From NCBI RefSeq assembly GCF_000315365.1, contig NZ_CAOS01000003.1, forward strand, positions 124,001 to 188,000: a stretch of 64,000 nt of DNA, given 5' to 3'. The position numbers and the translations under genes were made by a program. Below are positions 19,229 through 30,664 of the stretch, piece after piece. The notes below the pieces were generated by a model, which saw only the letters and a list, made by a program, of their open reading frames with translations, made no database searches and had not been told where the DNA came from. Position 1 is the stretch's first letter. Each line of letters begins with the position of its first letter. The stretch is from Desulforamulus hydrothermalis Lam5 = DSM 18033 (GTDB lineage Bacteria > Bacillota > Desulfotomaculia > Desulfotomaculales > Desulfotomaculaceae).

Positions 19229-20152
19229 TTAGTTGCCGGGTACCTGTGCCGCACCCACCAGTTCTTTAATGTCAGTAATTTTATTTTCTTTTAAGTACAA
19301 CTCAATCCCTTCAAGTACATCCAGAGCAGCCCGGGGATTGATAAAGCTGGCGGTTCCCACCGCCACTGCGGTTGCCCCGGCCAGGATAAATTCCAGAGCG
19401 TCGGCAGCAGTGCTGATGCCGCCCATGCCAATAATGGGTAATTTGACCGCCCGGTAAACCTGCCAGACCGCCCGTACTGCCACCGGTTTTACAGCCGGGC
19501 CGGACAAACCGCCCATAACGTTGCCCAGTACCGGTTTACGCCGGCGAATATCAATGGCCATTCCCAGCAGGGTATTAATGAGTGACAAGCCATCTGCCCC
19601 CGCTTCTTCCACCGCCTTGGCAATTTCTTCGATATCCGTTACATTGGGCGACAGCTTGACAATTACCGGTAGGTCAGTGGCCCCTTTAACCGCCCTGGTA
19701 ACCTGGGCGGCTGTGCTCGGCCGGCTGCCAAAGGCCAAGCCCCCTTTTTTTACATTGGGGCAGGAAATATTTACTTCCAGCCCGGCAATGCCCGGTACAC
19801 CGTTGAGCCTTTCCGCCACCCGGGCATATTCCTCAACCGTGCTGCCGGCTATGTTAACAATAACTTTGGTTTGCAGGGTTGCAAAATACGGAGCATAATG
19901 TTGCACCAGGTAATCCACGCCGGGATTTTGTAAGCCAATGGCATTTAGTATGCCGGCCGGTGTTTCCACCAGCCGGGGGGTCTTATTCCCCTGTCGCGGT
20001 TCCCAGGTTGTTCCCTTGACCACTACAGCCCCCAGCCGGTTAAGATCAAAGTACGGCCGGTACTCCAGGCCAAAACCAAAGGTGCCGGAAGCGGTGGTGA
20101 CCGGGTTTTTCATTTTAATACCGCCCACATTGACTGCTAAATTAGGTTTCAA
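19229..20152 (-). CDS. pyrD: dihydroorotate dehydrogenase, NAD-linked catalytic subunit (class 1B)
   Basis: Oxidises dihydroorotate to orotate, passing electrons through PyrK to NAD+. It has [13 protein letters not shown] at the FMN site, the active-site Cys segment [13 protein letters not shown] (about 125), KLSPNVTDI and the phosphate loop GMGGIST. I start it at TTG 20152 ([11 protein letters not shown]), whose last two bases overlap the pyrK stop (TTGA) with GCAGGTGG before it. A longer reading from 20197 matches no family N-terminus. The length is 307 aa. Confidence 0.94.
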   Translation of the reverse strand: MKPNLAVNVGGIKMKNPVTTASGTFGFGLEYRPYFDLNRLGAVVVKGTTWEPRQGNKTPRLVETPAGILNAIGLQNPGVDYLVQHYAPYFATLQTKVIVNIAGSTVEEYARVAERLNGVPGIAGLEVNISCPNVKKGGLAFGSRPSTAAQVTRAVKGATDLPVIVKLSPNVTDIEEIAKAVEEAGADGLSLINTLLGMAIDIRRRKPVLGNVMGGLSGPAVKPVAVRAVWQVYRAVKLPIIGMGGISTAADALEFILAGATAVAVGTASFINPRAALDVLEGIELYLKENKITDIKELVGAAQVPGN

Positions 20153-20943
20153 TCCCACACCACCTGCCAGGAGGGAAATACCGGACCGTCGGCACATGCC
20201 CTTTGCTGCCTAACTTGGCCATGATGAGCGATTTTAACCGCACAGGACAGGCAAGCACCCACCCCGCACCCCATTTTTTCTTCCAAGGTTACTTCCCCGG
20301 GCACGTCAGCTGACGCCAGCATAGCCGATATTTCTTGCATCATTGCCTTGGGACCGCACAGGTAAGTCATGGCCGTGCGTCGCCAATCACGGTGACGGCG
20401 CATCATGTCCGGCACAGTTCCTTGAAAACCCAAGGAACCGTCATCGGTAGCAATCACCACTTCTGCCCCCAGCTGGACAAACTGCCCGTCACAAAGCAAG
20501 CTTTTTTTGTTTTTGGCACCCAGATATACTGTTATGGGGCATTTCAGATTGGCTAATTCCTGGGCCAGGAAGACCAGGGGAGCCGCCCCGATACCGCCCG
20601 CCGCCAGCGCTACCCGGGAGCCCGGCAGCGGCAAAGTAAAGCCGCGCCCCAGAGGCCCCATTACGTTAACCACATCACCGGTTCGTTTTTGCGCCAGGAT
20701 AGCTGTACCCTTACCCACTACCCTGAACAGCAAAGCTACAATCCCCTGCTGTCGGCTGACCATGTGGATGGAAAGGGGCCTGCGCAGCAGCGGATCATGT
20801 GCACTGCTGCAGCTTACATGCACAAATTGGCCCGGCACAGCCAGCCGGGCAATCTCCGGAGCCTCTAACTCCATATAATAAGTTTCCGGCGCCACAGGAA
20901 AAACCGCCGCCACTTTAGCATCTGATACTTTAGACACAACCAT
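20149..20943 (-). CDS. pyrK: dihydroorotate dehydrogenase electron-transfer subunit
   Basis: Ferredoxin-reductase-type FAD and [2Fe-2S] protein that links PyrD to NAD+. The FAD motif is RRPLSIH (about 53-59), the NAD-binding region [14 protein letters not shown] (about 108), and the C-terminal iron-sulfur cluster cysteines lie in [15 protein letters not shown] (about 222-236) plus a later Cys. The start is ATG 20943 with SD GGTGGGGGG. The longer frame from 21060 would overlap carB and has no SD. The length is 264 aa. Confidence 0.93.
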   Translation of the reverse strand: MVVSKVSDAKVAAVFPVAPETYYMELEAPEIARLAVPGQFVHVSCSSAHDPLLRRPLSIHMVSRQQGIVALLFRVVGKGTAILAQKRTGDVVNVMGPLGRGFTLPLPGSRVALAAGGIGAAPLVFLAQELANLKCPITVYLGAKNKKSLLCDGQFVQLGAEVVIATDDGSLGFQGTVPDMMRRHRDWRRTAMTYLCGPKAMMQEISAMLASADVPGEVTLEEKMGCGVGACLSCAVKIAHHGQVRQQRACADGPVFPSWQVVWD

Positions 20944-21046
20944 CCCCCCACCTGTTAAATTGCCGCAATCTGCCTTAAGTTTACTCTTTATAAGCGGATT
21001 TTGGCAAGAATTTCTCCCTAACACTAACCTGTTAATATTAATTTTG

Positions 21047-24000
21047 TTACCGTTTGGCAAAGCTGTGATAGTTTTGCAGGGGAATTAAGTCGGGGATTTC
21101 CCCTTCCTGGATGCCGTAAAGCACCTCTACCACTGCCCAGGCGGTATCCATGGAAGTCAGGCAGGGAACACCGTGTTCCACGGCCGCCCGGCGGATTTTA
21201 AAGCCGTCCCGCCAGGGCTCTTTTCCTCGGCTGATGGTGTTAATAACCAGGTTGATCTGGCCCGCTTTAATCAGGTCTACAATCGTTTGCCCGCCTTCTC
21301 CCACTTTGTTGACAACGGTCGCCGGAATACCGTGCCGGCCTAAATAATCCGCTGTGCCGCGGGTAGCGCATATCTTGTAGCCCAACTCCAGCAACCCCTG
21401 TATAACGGGCAGTGATTCTTCTTTGTCCCGGTCGGCAATGGTGGCCAGCACCGTTCCTTGTTTGGGAAATCGGTTGCCGGCAGCCAGCAGAGCTTTGTAC
21501 AGGGCCATTGAAAAATCCCTGTCAACGCCCAGTACCTCACCGGTGGACTTCATTTCCGGCCCCAGGGAAACATCCACATCCAGCAGTTTTCCGAAGGAAA
21601 ATACCGGCGCCTTAACCGCCACCAGACCGGCAGCCGGCACCAACCCTCCTTGATACCCCAATTCTGCCAGGGTTTTCCCCAAAGCACATTTGGTAGCCAG
21701 GTGCACCATCGGGATGCCGGTAACTTTGCTTAAATAAGGAACTGTCCGGCTGGAACGGGGGTTAACTTCAATGACATAGATTTGATCTTCATGCAGCACA
21801 TACTGGATATTAACCAACCCTTTAACTTGCAGGGCCCGGGCAATGCGCCGGGTGTAATCAACTATCCGGGCTGTCTGCCGGCCGGTCAAGGTTTGGGCCG
21901 GGTAAACCGCCATGCTGTCTCCCGAATGGACACCGGCCCGTTCGATATGTTCCATAATGCCGGGAATCAAAACCTCACTGCCATCGCAAACAGCATCCAC
22001 CTCAAATTCCCGACCTACCAGGTAGCGGTCCACCAGCACCGGGTGTTCCGGCGTTACTTTAACCGCCTTTTCCATGTAAGCTAAAAGTTCCTGTTGGTTA
22101 TAGACAATTTCCATAGCCCGGCCACCCAGCACATAGGAAGGGCGTATCAGCACCGGAAAACCCACTTCGTCGGCAATGGCCGCCGCTTCCGCCAGTGAAC
22201 AGGCGGTTCGTCCGGCCGGCCTGGCAATATTTAACCGGCTCAGCAATTGATCAAACCTTTTTCGATCTTCGGCTTGATCTATGGCATCGACCGTGGTGCC
22301 AATTATCCGGTAACCGGCGGCAGCCAGCGGTTTAGCCAGGTTGATGGCGGTTTGGCCGCCAAACTGCACAATTACCCCCTGGGGCTTTTCTTGATCCAAG
22401 ATATTTAAGACGTCCTCCGGCACCAGTGGTTCAAAATACAGTCGGTCGGCGGTATCAAAATCGGTACTGACAGTTTCCGGGTTATTGTTAATAATGATGG
22501 TCTCCAGCCCCTCTTCCCGAAGAGCCCAAACCGAGTGTACCGAACAGTAGTCAAACTCAATGCCTTGTCCAATCCTGATGGGCCCTGAACCCAGCACCGC
22601 CACTTTAGGTCGCTGGGTGGGCAGCGCCTCGGATTCTGATTCGTAGCAGGAGTAGTAATAAGGTGTCACCGCGGCAAATTCAGCCGCACAGGTATCCACC
22701 ATTTTATAAACCGGTTGAAGGCCTGAAGATAACCTGGCCTGCCTTACCTGTTCCGCCGACCGGCCGGTTAAATAACCGATGTAGTTATCCGATAAACCAT
22801 ACTTTTTAGCTGCCAGCAATAATTCCCGGCTTAAGCCCCCCGCTGCCTGCCGCAGGTTTTCGGCAAATTTAACCACATCCTGTATTTTTTCCAGAAAGAA
22901 CCTGTCGATACCGCTCAGTGTATGAGCTTCCTCAACGGTACCGCCCCGCCGGAAAAATTCTGCCAGGACAAAGATCCGCCGGTCTTCTGCTTGCTTCAAT
23001 TTGTCGGCTAGCTGCCGGTCGGGCCAGGCAGCCGTTTCGGGCAGCTGCAGGGCTTCCAGGCCAATCTCCAGTGAACGGATAGCTTTTAACAGGGCCGCCT
23101 CAAAGGTACGGTCGATGGCCATCACCTCACCGGTGGCTTTCATCTGGGTACCCAGGGAACGGTCCGCATCGGTAAATTTGTCAAAGGGCCAACGGGGAAA
23201 TTTAACCACTACATAATCCAGCGTCGGTTCAAAACAGGCATAGGTTTGCCCGGTCACTGCATTGCGTATTTCATCCAGGGTCAGGCCGACGGCAATTTTA
23301 GCCGCCACTTTGGCGATAGGATAACCGGTAGCTTTGGAAGCCAGGGCTGAGGAACGTGAGACCCGGGGATTTACTTCAATGACATAATATTTAAAACTGT
23401 GGGGATCCAGGGCAAACTGAACATTGCACCCTCCCTCAATACCCAGGGCCCGGATAATTTTTATGGCTGCACTGCGCAGCATCTGGTATTCACGGTCGCT
23501 CAGGGTTTGTGAGGGGGCCACCACAATGCTGTCGCCGGTATGAACACCTACCGGATCAATATTTTCCATATTGCAAACAGTAATACAGTTATCCGCGCTG
23601 TCCCGCATGACTTCATACTCTATTTCTTTCCACCCGGCCACACTGCGCTCTACGAGTATTTGCCCAATCAAGCTGTGTTTAAGTCCCTTCACGGCAACAG
23701 CCGCCAGTTCATCCCGGCTGTGGGCAAGGCCGCCGCCTGTTCCCCCCAGGGTATAAGCCGGCCGCACAATTACCGGGTAGCCGATGGAGTCCGCAAACTC
23801 CACCGCTTCCCTGACAGAACAAACAATGGCGCTTTCAGGCACCGGCTCACCAATTTGTTCCATCATCAACTTAAACATTTCCCTGTCTTCTGCTTTGCGG
23901 ATGGCATCCAGGGGGGTGCCCAGCAGGGCAACCCCTTCTTCCTCTAAAATTCCCTGTTCCGCCAACTGCAGGGCAATGTTAAGTCCCACCTGTCCTCCCA

Positions 24001-24268
24001 GGGTAGGCAGCAGGCCGTCCGGCTTCTCCTGCCGAATTACCCGGGTGACAAACTCGGGCGTCAGTGGTTCGATATAAACTTTATCGGCCATGTCGGCATC
24101 TGTCATGATGGTGGCAGGGTTGGAGTTTATCAGCACCACTGCCAAACCCTCTTCCCGCAAAGAGCGGCAGGCCTGGGTGCCGGCATAATCAAACTCCGCT
24201 GCCTGACCGATAACAATGGGACCGGAGCCAATCACCAACACTTTTTGTATCCCTTGCTTTTTGGGCAT
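21047..24268 (-). CDS. carB: carbamoyl-phosphate synthase large subunit
   Basis: Makes carbamoyl phosphate from bicarbonate, ammonia (from CarA) and two ATP. The 1073-aa product has the expected duplicated ATP-grasp plan: [22 protein letters not shown] at residue 9 and a second copy [22 protein letters not shown] near 553. A C-terminal MGS-like allosteric domain ([13 protein letters not shown], about 960-972) follows. It starts 12 bases after carA. Confidence 0.98.
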   Translation of the reverse strand: MPKKQGIQKVLVIGSGPIVIGQAAEFDYAGTQACRSLREEGLAVVLINSNPATIMTDADMADKVYIEPLTPEFVTRVIRQEKPDGLLPTLGGQVGLNIALQLAEQGILEEEGVALLGTPLDAIRKAEDREMFKLMMEQIGEPVPESAIVCSVREAVEFADSIGYPVIVRPAYTLGGTGGGLAHSRDELAAVAVKGLKHSLIGQILVERSVAGWKEIEYEVMRDSADNCITVCNMENIDPVGVHTGDSIVVAPSQTLSDREYQMLRSAAIKIIRALGIEGGCNVQFALDPHSFKYYVIEVNPRVSRSSALASKATGYPIAKVAAKIAVGLTLDEIRNAVTGQTYACFEPTLDYVVVKFPRWPFDKFTDADRSLGTQMKATGEVMAIDRTFEAALLKAIRSLEIGLEALQLPETAAWPDRQLADKLKQAEDRRIFVLAEFFRRGGTVEEAHTLSGIDRFFLEKIQDVVKFAENLRQAAGGLSRELLLAAKKYGLSDNYIGYLTGRSAEQVRQARLSSGLQPVYKMVDTCAAEFAAVTPYYYSCYESESEALPTQRPKVAVLGSGPIRIGQGIEFDYCSVHSVWALREEGLETIIINNNPETVSTDFDTADRLYFEPLVPEDVLNILDQEKPQGVIVQFGGQTAINLAKPLAAAGYRIIGTTVDAIDQAEDRKRFDQLLSRLNIARPAGRTACSLAEAAAIADEVGFPVLIRPSYVLGGRAMEIVYNQQELLAYMEKAVKVTPEHPVLVDRYLVGREFEVDAVCDGSEVLIPGIMEHIERAGVHSGDSMAVYPAQTLTGRQTARIVDYTRRIARALQVKGLVNIQYVLHEDQIYVIEVNPRSSRTVPYLSKVTGIPMVHLATKCALGKTLAELGYQGGLVPAAGLVAVKAPVFSFGKLLDVDVSLGPEMKSTGEVLGVDRDFSMALYKALLAAGNRFPKQGTVLATIADRDKEESLPVIQGLLELGYKICATRGTADYLGRHGIPATVVNKVGEGGQTIVDLIKAGQINLVINTISRGKEPWRDGFKIRRAAVEHGVPCLTSMDTAWAVVEVLYGIQEGEIPDLIPLQNYHSFAKR

Positions 24269-24280
24269 GAGTTACCTCCT

Positions 24281-25360
24281 TCAACTTGCTGCCTGTTGCG
24301 TAATGTTTGCCAGGAAGCGGTCAAACAGATATTCTGAATCCATGGGACCGGGTGCGGCTTCCGGGTGATACTGCACCGAGAAAACCGGCAGATACTTATG
24401 GCACAAGCCCTCTACGGTATTATCGTTTAAGTTGAGATGGGACACTGCAACATCCGGCGGCAGCGATTCGGCAGCCACTGCAAAACCATGATTCTGAGAT
24501 GTGATATACACCCGGCCGCTGACCAAATCCTTAACCGGGTGGTTGGCGCCCCGATGACCAAACTTTAATTTGTAGGTTTTCCCTCCCACAGCCAGACCAA
24601 GAATTTGATGGCCCAGGCATATGCCGAAAATCGGCAGCTGACCGATGAGCTGCTTGACGGTTTGAATGGCATAGGGCACGTCGGTGGGGTCGCCGGGACC
24701 GTTGGACAGCATAACTCCCTGGGGATTTAAAGCCAGTATGTCCGCCGCAGCGGTGGTGGGCGGCAGCACAATCACTTCACAACCGCGGTTATTAAGACAG
24801 CGAATAATATTGGCTTTAGCACCAAAATCCAGCAATGCTATCCGGGGTCCGCTGCCGGGCACCGTGTAAATTTCCTTGGTAGCTACGGTGGGCACCAGCT
24901 CCTGTCCGGAAATTGGCGGGCATGATTTGGCTTTTTCTACCAGTTCACGGGGGTCGACCGCTCCGGTGCATATTACACCGCGCATGGTACCGTAGTTGCG
25001 AATACGCCTGGTCAAAGCCCGGGTGTCAATGCCGGCAATACCGATGATACCCTGCCGGGCCAGAAATTCATCTATTTTATTGCTGACCCGCCAGTTGCTG
25101 GGGCGGTAACAGGCTTCTTTAACCACAAAGCCCCGCACAAAAGAACTCTTAGCCTCAAAATCATCTTTATTAATGCCGTAATTACCAATCAGCGGGTAAG
25201 TCATTACCACTATTTGACCGCAATAGGAGGGATCGGTTAACACCTCTTGATAACCGGTCATGCCGGTATTAAATACCACTTCTCCCCATTGTTCGCCGCC
25301 GGCACCAAAACCCGTGCCGGCATATACAGTTCCGTCTTCCAAGGCTAAATATGCTTGCAT
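24281..25360 (-). CDS. carA: carbamoyl-phosphate synthase small subunit (glutamine amidotransferase)
   Basis: Releases ammonia from glutamine for CarB. The class I amidotransferase triad is visible: Cys in FGICLGHQ (about 243-250), and His and Glu in SVQYHPEAAPGP (about 328-339). The N-terminal domain has LEDGTVYAGTGFGA. The length is 359 aa, with SD GGAGGTG. Single pyrimidine-type carAB in the pyr operon. Confidence 0.97.
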   Translation of the reverse strand: MQAYLALEDGTVYAGTGFGAGGEQWGEVVFNTGMTGYQEVLTDPSYCGQIVVMTYPLIGNYGINKDDFEAKSSFVRGFVVKEACYRPSNWRVSNKIDEFLARQGIIGIAGIDTRALTRRIRNYGTMRGVICTGAVDPRELVEKAKSCPPISGQELVPTVATKEIYTVPGSGPRIALLDFGAKANIIRCLNNRGCEVIVLPPTTAAADILALNPQGVMLSNGPGDPTDVPYAIQTVKQLIGQLPIFGICLGHQILGLAVGGKTYKLKFGHRGANHPVKDLVSGRVYITSQNHGFAVAAESLPPDVAVSHLNLNDNTVEGLCHKYLPVFSVQYHPEAAPGPMDSEYLFDRFLANITQQAAS

Positions 25361-25434
25361 GATGCAAAGACACCTCCGTCAAGTTGCTTCTTTGTATAAT
25401 TATACATTAAACTGTATAATTATCTAGTATTGAT

Positions 25435-26721
25435 TTACACCAGGAGTTGTCTTTCTTGCATAACAACCCTGCCCTTTACCATCGTCAGTACCGGCAAGCC
25501 GGTTAATTTCCATCTGGCAAAAGGCGTGTTTTTGCTTTTGCTTTGCAATTTGGCAGGGTCCACCACTTCACTGCAGTGGGGATCAATTACGGTAATGTCT
25601 GCCTCTGTGCCGGGCAGCAGTCTGCCGCCGGGCAGCCCCAGCACCTGTCTGGGATGCCAGCTCAGTTTGGCCACCGCCTGGGGTACGGTAAGCACCCCCG
25701 GCTGCACCAGCCGGGTAAATACCAGTCCTACGGCGGTTTCCAGGCCAATCATGCCGTTGGGCGCATAGGCAAACTCTACATCTTTTTCGTGGTAAGCATG
25801 GGGAGCATGATCGGTGGCAATAACATCTATGGTGCCGTCCCGCAGCCCCTCCTGCACAGCCGCCACATCCTCCTGCCGGCGCAAAGGCGGGTTTACTTTT
25901 GCGTTGGTATTAAATCCCTGCACTGCCTCATCCGTCAGTGTAAAATGATGGGGCGTAGCCTCAGCAGTAACTCTGACCCCCCTTGCTTTGGCCTCCCGCA
26001 CCAGCCGCACACTGCCCCGGGTGCTAAGGTGAGCAATATGCAGCCGGCAGCCGGTGGCCTCAGCCAGCAGGATATCCCTGGCTACCATTACTTCTTCGGC
26101 AGCCGGGGGTATCCCTTTTAACCCCAGCATGGCGGCAACAGCCCCTTCATGCATTTGACCGTCAGCAGCCAGGTTTACATCCTCACAATGGGAGATTACC
26201 GTCAATCCCAACATGGCAGCATACTGCATAATTCTGTACATGGTGCCGGCATCCGTCACCGGTCGGCCGTCATCAGACAGGGCCACTGCCCCGGCTTCCT
26301 TTAAATCTGCCATTTCAGTCATCTCTTTGCCCTGCGACCCTTTGGTCAAGGCTCCGATGGGATATACCTGCACAGCGGCCTGGCGGGCTTTTTCTTTAAT
26401 ATAGCTGATTACTGCCCCATGATCTGCCACCGGGTTGGTATTGGGCATGCAAGCCACTGCGGTAAAGCCACCCATAGCTGCGGCCCGGGTGCCGCTAAGG
26501 ATATCTTCTTTGTACTCGTAGCCGGGCTCCCGCAGGTGGACATGCATATCTAACAAACCGGGACAAACGTATTGCCGGCCGGCTTCAATAACCCGGGCGG
26601 CGGGATCTGTCAGGTCATCACCCATCTCTAATATGAAGCCGTTATCCACCAAAATATCAGCTGTGGTTAAGCTGTCAGCCACCGGGTCAACAACCGTGCC
26701 GCCCTTAATGAGCAAGCGCAT
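25435..26721 (-). CDS. pyrC: dihydroorotase
   Basis: Cyclises carbamoyl aspartate to dihydroorotate. It has the zinc-site motif [10 protein letters not shown] (about 59), [15 protein letters not shown] and DHAPH (about 303). The length is 428 aa, class I type. The start is ATG 26721, 8 bases after AGGAGG; the GTG at 26730 overlaps the SD. It overlaps the end of pyrB by 17 bases, so translation is coupled. Confidence 0.96.
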   Translation of the reverse strand: MRLLIKGGTVVDPVADSLTTADILVDNGFILEMGDDLTDPAARVIEAGRQYVCPGLLDMHVHLREPGYEYKEDILSGTRAAAMGGFTAVACMPNTNPVADHGAVISYIKEKARQAAVQVYPIGALTKGSQGKEMTEMADLKEAGAVALSDDGRPVTDAGTMYRIMQYAAMLGLTVISHCEDVNLAADGQMHEGAVAAMLGLKGIPPAAEEVMVARDILLAEATGCRLHIAHLSTRGSVRLVREAKARGVRVTAEATPHHFTLTDEAVQGFNTNAKVNPPLRRQEDVAAVQEGLRDGTIDVIATDHAPHAYHEKDVEFAYAPNGMIGLETAVGLVFTRLVQPGVLTVPQAVAKLSWHPRQVLGLPGGRLLPGTEADITVIDPHCSEVVDPAKLQSKSKNTPFARWKLTGLPVLTMVKGRVVMQERQLLV

Positions 26722-27649
26722 GATATTCACCTCCTGTTAACAGGTATAATAACGCCATGCGAACTGCCACCCCGTTAGTAACCTGCTCATTTATGACCGA
26801 CCGGCTGCCGTAGGCCACCTGTGGATCAATCTCCACGCCCCGGTTCATGGGGCCCGGATGCATGATTAAGGCATCCGGTGCGGTTAATTGCAGCCGCTTC
26901 TGGTTGATACCGAATAAACGGCTGTACTCTCGCAGGGTGGGAAATAAGCCTTGCTGTTGCCTTTCTAATTGGATGCGCAATACATTTACTACATCTACCC
27001 CCTCCAGGGCGGCTTCCACTTCTGTAAATACTTTAACTCCTAATTGTTCAAGTTCCGGCGGCAGCAAGGTGCTCGGCCCTGCTACCCTTACCTCCGCCCC
27101 CAGTTTGCTGAGTCCCCATATATTTGATCTGGCCACCCGGCTGTGCAGAATATCTCCTACGATGGCTACCTTCAGTCCTGCCAGGCTCCCCTTTTTTTCT
27201 CTGATGGTGAACAGGTCCAGCAGGGCCTGGGTTGGGTGCTCGTGGGTGCCGTCTCCGGCATTGATTACTGCCGCCGGTATGCATTTAGCCAGGTACTCAG
27301 CAGCACCGCTGGCCGGGTGGCGCATCACCACCACATCTACTCCCATGGCCGTCAGAGTAAGGCCGGTATCCCGCAGGCTTTCACCTTTGGCCACCGAGCT
27401 GCCGGAGGCGGCCAGTCCTATGGTGTCGGCGCTGAGAAACTTGGCTGCCAGCTCAAAGGAGGCTCTGGTGCGGGTACTGTTTTCATAAAACAGGGTTACC
27501 ATACTGCGTCCCCGCAAAGTGGGTGTTTTTTTAATTTTGCGGCCGATTATCTCCTTCATAGGTACCGCAGTATCCAGAATCAGGTTTATTTCCTCCGGTG
27601 TCAGTTGTCTTAAGCCAAGCAGGTCCTTTCTTTGCCAAAACACACCCAT
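26705..27649 (-). CDS. pyrB: aspartate carbamoyltransferase, catalytic subunit
   Basis: Joins carbamoyl phosphate and aspartate, the committed step of pyrimidine synthesis. It shows the carbamoyl-phosphate motif [15 protein letters not shown] (about 53-67), [12 protein letters not shown] (about 137) and [12 protein letters not shown] (about 263). The length is 314 aa. No pyrI regulatory subunit is present, as usual in Firmicutes, so control is at the attenuator upstream. The SD is AAAGGAGGG. Confidence 0.97.
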   Translation of the reverse strand: MGVFWQRKDLLGLRQLTPEEINLILDTAVPMKEIIGRKIKKTPTLRGRSMVTLFYENSTRTRASFELAAKFLSADTIGLAASGSSVAKGESLRDTGLTLTAMGVDVVVMRHPASGAAEYLAKCIPAAVINAGDGTHEHPTQALLDLFTIREKKGSLAGLKVAIVGDILHSRVARSNIWGLSKLGAEVRVAGPSTLLPPELEQLGVKVFTEVEAALEGVDVVNVLRIQLERQQQGLFPTLREYSRLFGINQKRLQLTAPDALIMHPGPMNRGVEIDPQVAYGSRSVINEQVTNGVAVRMALLYLLTGGEYHALAH

Positions 27650-27686
27650 CCCTCCTTTAAATTATTGGTTAGCAGTTACAGGTTAC

Positions 27687-27728
27687 AAATAAAACAGCCC
27701 CAACCAGGTTGTAATACCTGGCTGAGGC
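27687..27728 (-). terminator. pyrB attenuator terminator
   Basis: On the minus strand, GCCTCAGCCAGGT (27728-27716) pairs with ACCTGGTTGGGGC (27709-27697) around a 6-base loop, followed by TGTTTTATTT. It lies between pyrR and pyrB. Just upstream, TTGCCGGCC can instead pair with GGCCGGCAA beside the PyrR site, giving the antiterminator. Confidence 0.9.
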
Positions 27729-27796
27729 CGGCAATAAGGCTATAAATTCAGCAATCTTTGCATTGCTGCCTGCATTCCCACCCGGGAATCACCTTG

Positions 27797-27812
27797 CCGG
27801 CCTCACTGGACC
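27797..27812 (-). promoter_or_regulatory. PyrR-binding loop upstream of pyrB
   Basis: The minus strand reads GGTCCAGTGAGGCCGG, matching the PyrR-binding anti-antiterminator loop consensus (UCCNGNGAGG) known from Bacillus. With UMP bound, PyrR would stabilise this hairpin, block the antiterminator and let the terminator at 27687-27728 form. Confidence 0.9.
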
Positions 27813-27837
27813 GCTTTTAAAGGTTTGTCAGGTAGAG

Positions 27838-28467
<630 letters not shown>

Positions 28468-28494
28468 CTAAAATAAGGTTCTTTATGTTCCTTA

Positions 28495-28510
28495 CCGGCC
28501 TCACTGGACC
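28495..28510 (-). promoter_or_regulatory. PyrR-binding loop upstream of pyrR
   Basis: The minus strand reads GGTCCAGTGAGGCCGG, the same core as the site before pyrB. Spaced about 40 bases before the leader terminator, it forms the first of two PyrR attenuators in the operon. Confidence 0.9.
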
Positions 28511-28533
28511 AAATTAAAGGTTTTGCTGGTATA

Positions 28534-28562
28534 AGTTTAGCACCCGCCGCCGCCCCTGTCAA
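28534..28562 (-). promoter_or_regulatory. sigma-A type promoter of the pyr operon
   Basis: Minus strand TTGACA (28562-28557), 17-base GC-rich spacer, TAAACT (28539-28534). The expected transcription start is near 28527, giving a leader of about 130 bases that contains the first PyrR site and terminator. Confidence 0.85.
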
Positions 28563-28699
28563 CCACCGGATGCCATTAAGAAATGTTTATACCGGACTGT
28601 CGACCCATCCGCTTGTGATGACCGCAGCAAATGCCTGCGCTGCACGGTACTGACAGATGCCTGAGCCTCATAAGCCCCGGCAAGATTGTCTCATCTGGG

Positions 28700-28975
28700 T
28701 TACGGTCGGCTGATACCGTAAAAAATAAGTGCCACCCCGGCCAGGATAATGCCCATTTTGCTTAATGAAACTTTACCGGCCAGCCCCACCAGGCCCAGGG
28801 TGGTCACCAACACCATCACCGTAGGACCCACCATAGCCAGTAAAGCATTAATTTTCAAAGCCGTTTCCACTCTGCCAAACTTTATCATCAGAAAAGCAGC
28901 CGTTAATTCCAAGCTGGCCGAACAACAACGCAGCAAGGCCATGGCTATGACAATTTTATCGGCAACATAAAACAT
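28700..28975 (-). CDS. yqhV: YqhV family membrane protein (DUF2619)
   Basis: 91-aa protein with three hydrophobic segments: ADKIVIAMALLRCCSASLELTAAFLM, INALLAMVGPTVMVLVTTLGLVGL and MGIILAGVALIFYGI. This matches the YqhV/DUF2619 family, found near spoIIIA genes in Bacillus; its function is unknown. The start is ATG 28975, 6 bases after GGAGG. A longer frame from 29071 has no SD. It is divergent from the MFS gene. Confidence 0.78.
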   Translation of the reverse strand: MFYVADKIVIAMALLRCCSASLELTAAFLMIKFGRVETALKINALLAMVGPTVMVLVTTLGLVGLAGKVSLSKMGIILAGVALIFYGISRP

Positions 28976-29111
28976 AATTAACCTCCGCCGCTTGTCAGCA
29001 TTACCTATTCTTAGATATGCCGCAGCAGAGGGGAAAATGCATAGCAATAAGTTTTCAGAGAAAGAATACATTTGCCCTTATTTTAAAGTTTATATAAAGG
29101 ACGTGGTATGT

Positions 29112-30527
29112 TTGGCACAGGCAGCCGCAGCAGGAGATAAAAATAAACCGGTAAATAAATTTACCCTGGCCGCCCTGGCCGGGGTGCCACTGATTATGGT
29201 CTTGGGAAATTCCATGTTAATTCCGGTACTGCCGCAAATGGCCAAAACTCTCCGGGTATCTCAAATGCAGATCAGCCTGATCATAACCCTTTTTTCAGTT
29301 CCGGCTGGCCTGGTTATCCCTTTAGCCGGTTTTTTATCCGATCGTTTCGGGCGTAAAAAAGTAATTATTCCCAGCCTGTTTCTTTATGGGCTGGGCGGTT
29401 TAATCGCCGGGGGAGGCGCTGTTTTTTTAAAAGAACAGGCTTTTCCTTTAATTTTGGGGGGCAGGATTATTCAGGGCATCGGTGCGGCGGGCACCGCCCC
29501 CATCGCTATGGCCTTTTGCGGCGACCTTTGGCAGGGAAAAGAAAGGGCTAAATCTCTGGGGGTTATCGAGGCTGCCAACGGCATGGGTAAAGTGGCCAGC
29601 CCCATTTTGGGTTCTTTACTTGGCCTGATTGCCTGGTGGGCTGTCTTTTTCTTCTTCCCCCTGATTATTGCCGTGGTAATATTAGCCGTCTGGCTTCTCA
29701 CCAAAGAACCTGACAGGCAACAAGAACCCAAAACAGTAAAGCAGTACCTTAACGCCATCCGAAAAATCTTTAAAAAGAAAGCGCCTTTACTGCTCAGCTG
29801 CTTTTTCGCCGGATCAGCCGCCTTGTTAATCCTGTTTGGCGTGTTATTTTATTTGTCAGATTATCTGGAAAAAAAATTTGGCATGGATGGCCTACTAAAA
29901 GGAGCTGCCTTGGCTGTGCCTGTCTTATTTATGAGCACCACCTCTTATATTACCGGAGCTTTAATTAAAAAGCATGTAGCCGTTATGAAGTGGCTGGTTG
30001 TTTCCGGTCTGGGCCTAATGGCAGCTTCCCTGCTGACGCTGCCCGTATTTAACAATATTTATGCTTTTTTCGGCGGCATCTCGCTGGCCGGCATCGGCAC
30101 CGGTTTGGTATTGCCCTGTTTAAATACTTTGATTACAGGATCCACAGATAAAGATGAACGGGGGCTGGTCACTTCCCTGTACGGCGGCGTTCGTTTTCTT
30201 GGTGTTGCGGCAGGCCCCCCCTTGTTTGGCTGGCTGGTGGGCATCGGACAGCACATCATGTTTTGGGCTGCCGCCGGACTGGCAGCAACGGCGGGATTAC
30301 TGGCCTTCTTTTTGATTAAGGTCAGAGCCATCCAGGCTTCCCAGCCGTCTAACAGCCCGGAAGATCAGCAAGTCTCAAAACAAATCATGGTCAAACCGGT
30401 AGCCAGGCCGGCTTATATTTATAACAGCCTGGCCGGTCGCCCCCATGAGCTGCTGGTAGCCCGTAAGCCTTTGCCGGAGATGCCAAGGGGAAATAAGGAT
30501 GGACAGGTAAATAATGGCGATCTCTGA
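29112..30527 (+). CDS. major facilitator superfamily transporter
   Basis: About 471 aa with 12 or more hydrophobic segments. It has the MFS loop motif GFLSDRFGRKKVIIPSLFLYG after TM2 and PILGSLLGLIAWWAVFFFFP, as in drug/H+ antiporters of the DHA1/DHA2 type. The substrate is unknown. The C-terminal 60 residues after the last helix are hydrophilic. The start is uncertain: TTG 29112 has AAAGGA about 10 bases upstream, while ATG 29037 (MHSNKFSEK) has only GAGGGG three bases away. The last 30 codons have a different feel, and the reading ends just before the comA leader. Confidence 0.8.
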   Translation: MAQAAAAGDKNKPVNKFTLAALAGVPLIMVLGNSMLIPVLPQMAKTLRVSQMQISLIITLFSVPAGLVIPLAGFLSDRFGRKKVIIPSLFLYGLGGLIAGGGAVFLKEQAFPLILGGRIIQGIGAAGTAPIAMAFCGDLWQGKERAKSLGVIEAANGMGKVASPILGSLLGLIAWWAVFFFFPLIIAVVILAVWLLTKEPDRQQEPKTVKQYLNAIRKIFKKKAPLLLSCFFAGSAALLILFGVLFYLSDYLEKKFGMDGLLKGAALAVPVLFMSTTSYITGALIKKHVAVMKWLVVSGLGLMAASLLTLPVFNNIYAFFGGISLAGIGTGLVLPCLNTLITGSTDKDERGLVTSLYGGVRFLGVAAGPPLFGWLVGIGQHIMFWAAAGLAATAGLLAFFLIKVRAIQASQPSNSPEDQQVSKQIMVKPVARPAYIYNSLAGRPHELLVARKPLPEMPRGNKDGQVNNGDL

Positions 30528-30664
30528 AACATGTGACCTCTGCTCTACTGTTGGCATAGATTAAACTCAGGTAAACCACTCCCAAAGATACGGGTATGTA
30601 CAGGAGGTGCCAGAGGGATCTCGCTTAACCGTGAGCGAGCCCGGAAAGGAGTTGTGTTAGCCTG
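30528..30664 (+). promoter_or_regulatory. structured leader upstream of the phosphosulfolactate synthase gene
   Basis: 137 bases without a gene. Several pairings are possible and partly exclude each other: CCTCTG near 30537 with CAGAGG near 30611; CACTCC near 30577 with GGAGGTG near 30603; and the hairpin CTCGCT-TAACCGTG-AGCGAG near 30620-30639, just before GGAAAGGAG. It resembles a cis-acting RNA, but I could not match it to any known riboswitch class. Confidence 0.4.

Noticed and set aside
30577-30611. c-di-GMP riboswitch, suggested by GGTAAACC and ACGGG segments
   Set aside because: The conserved core order and tetraloop receptor are missing, so it is listed only as an unassigned structured leader.
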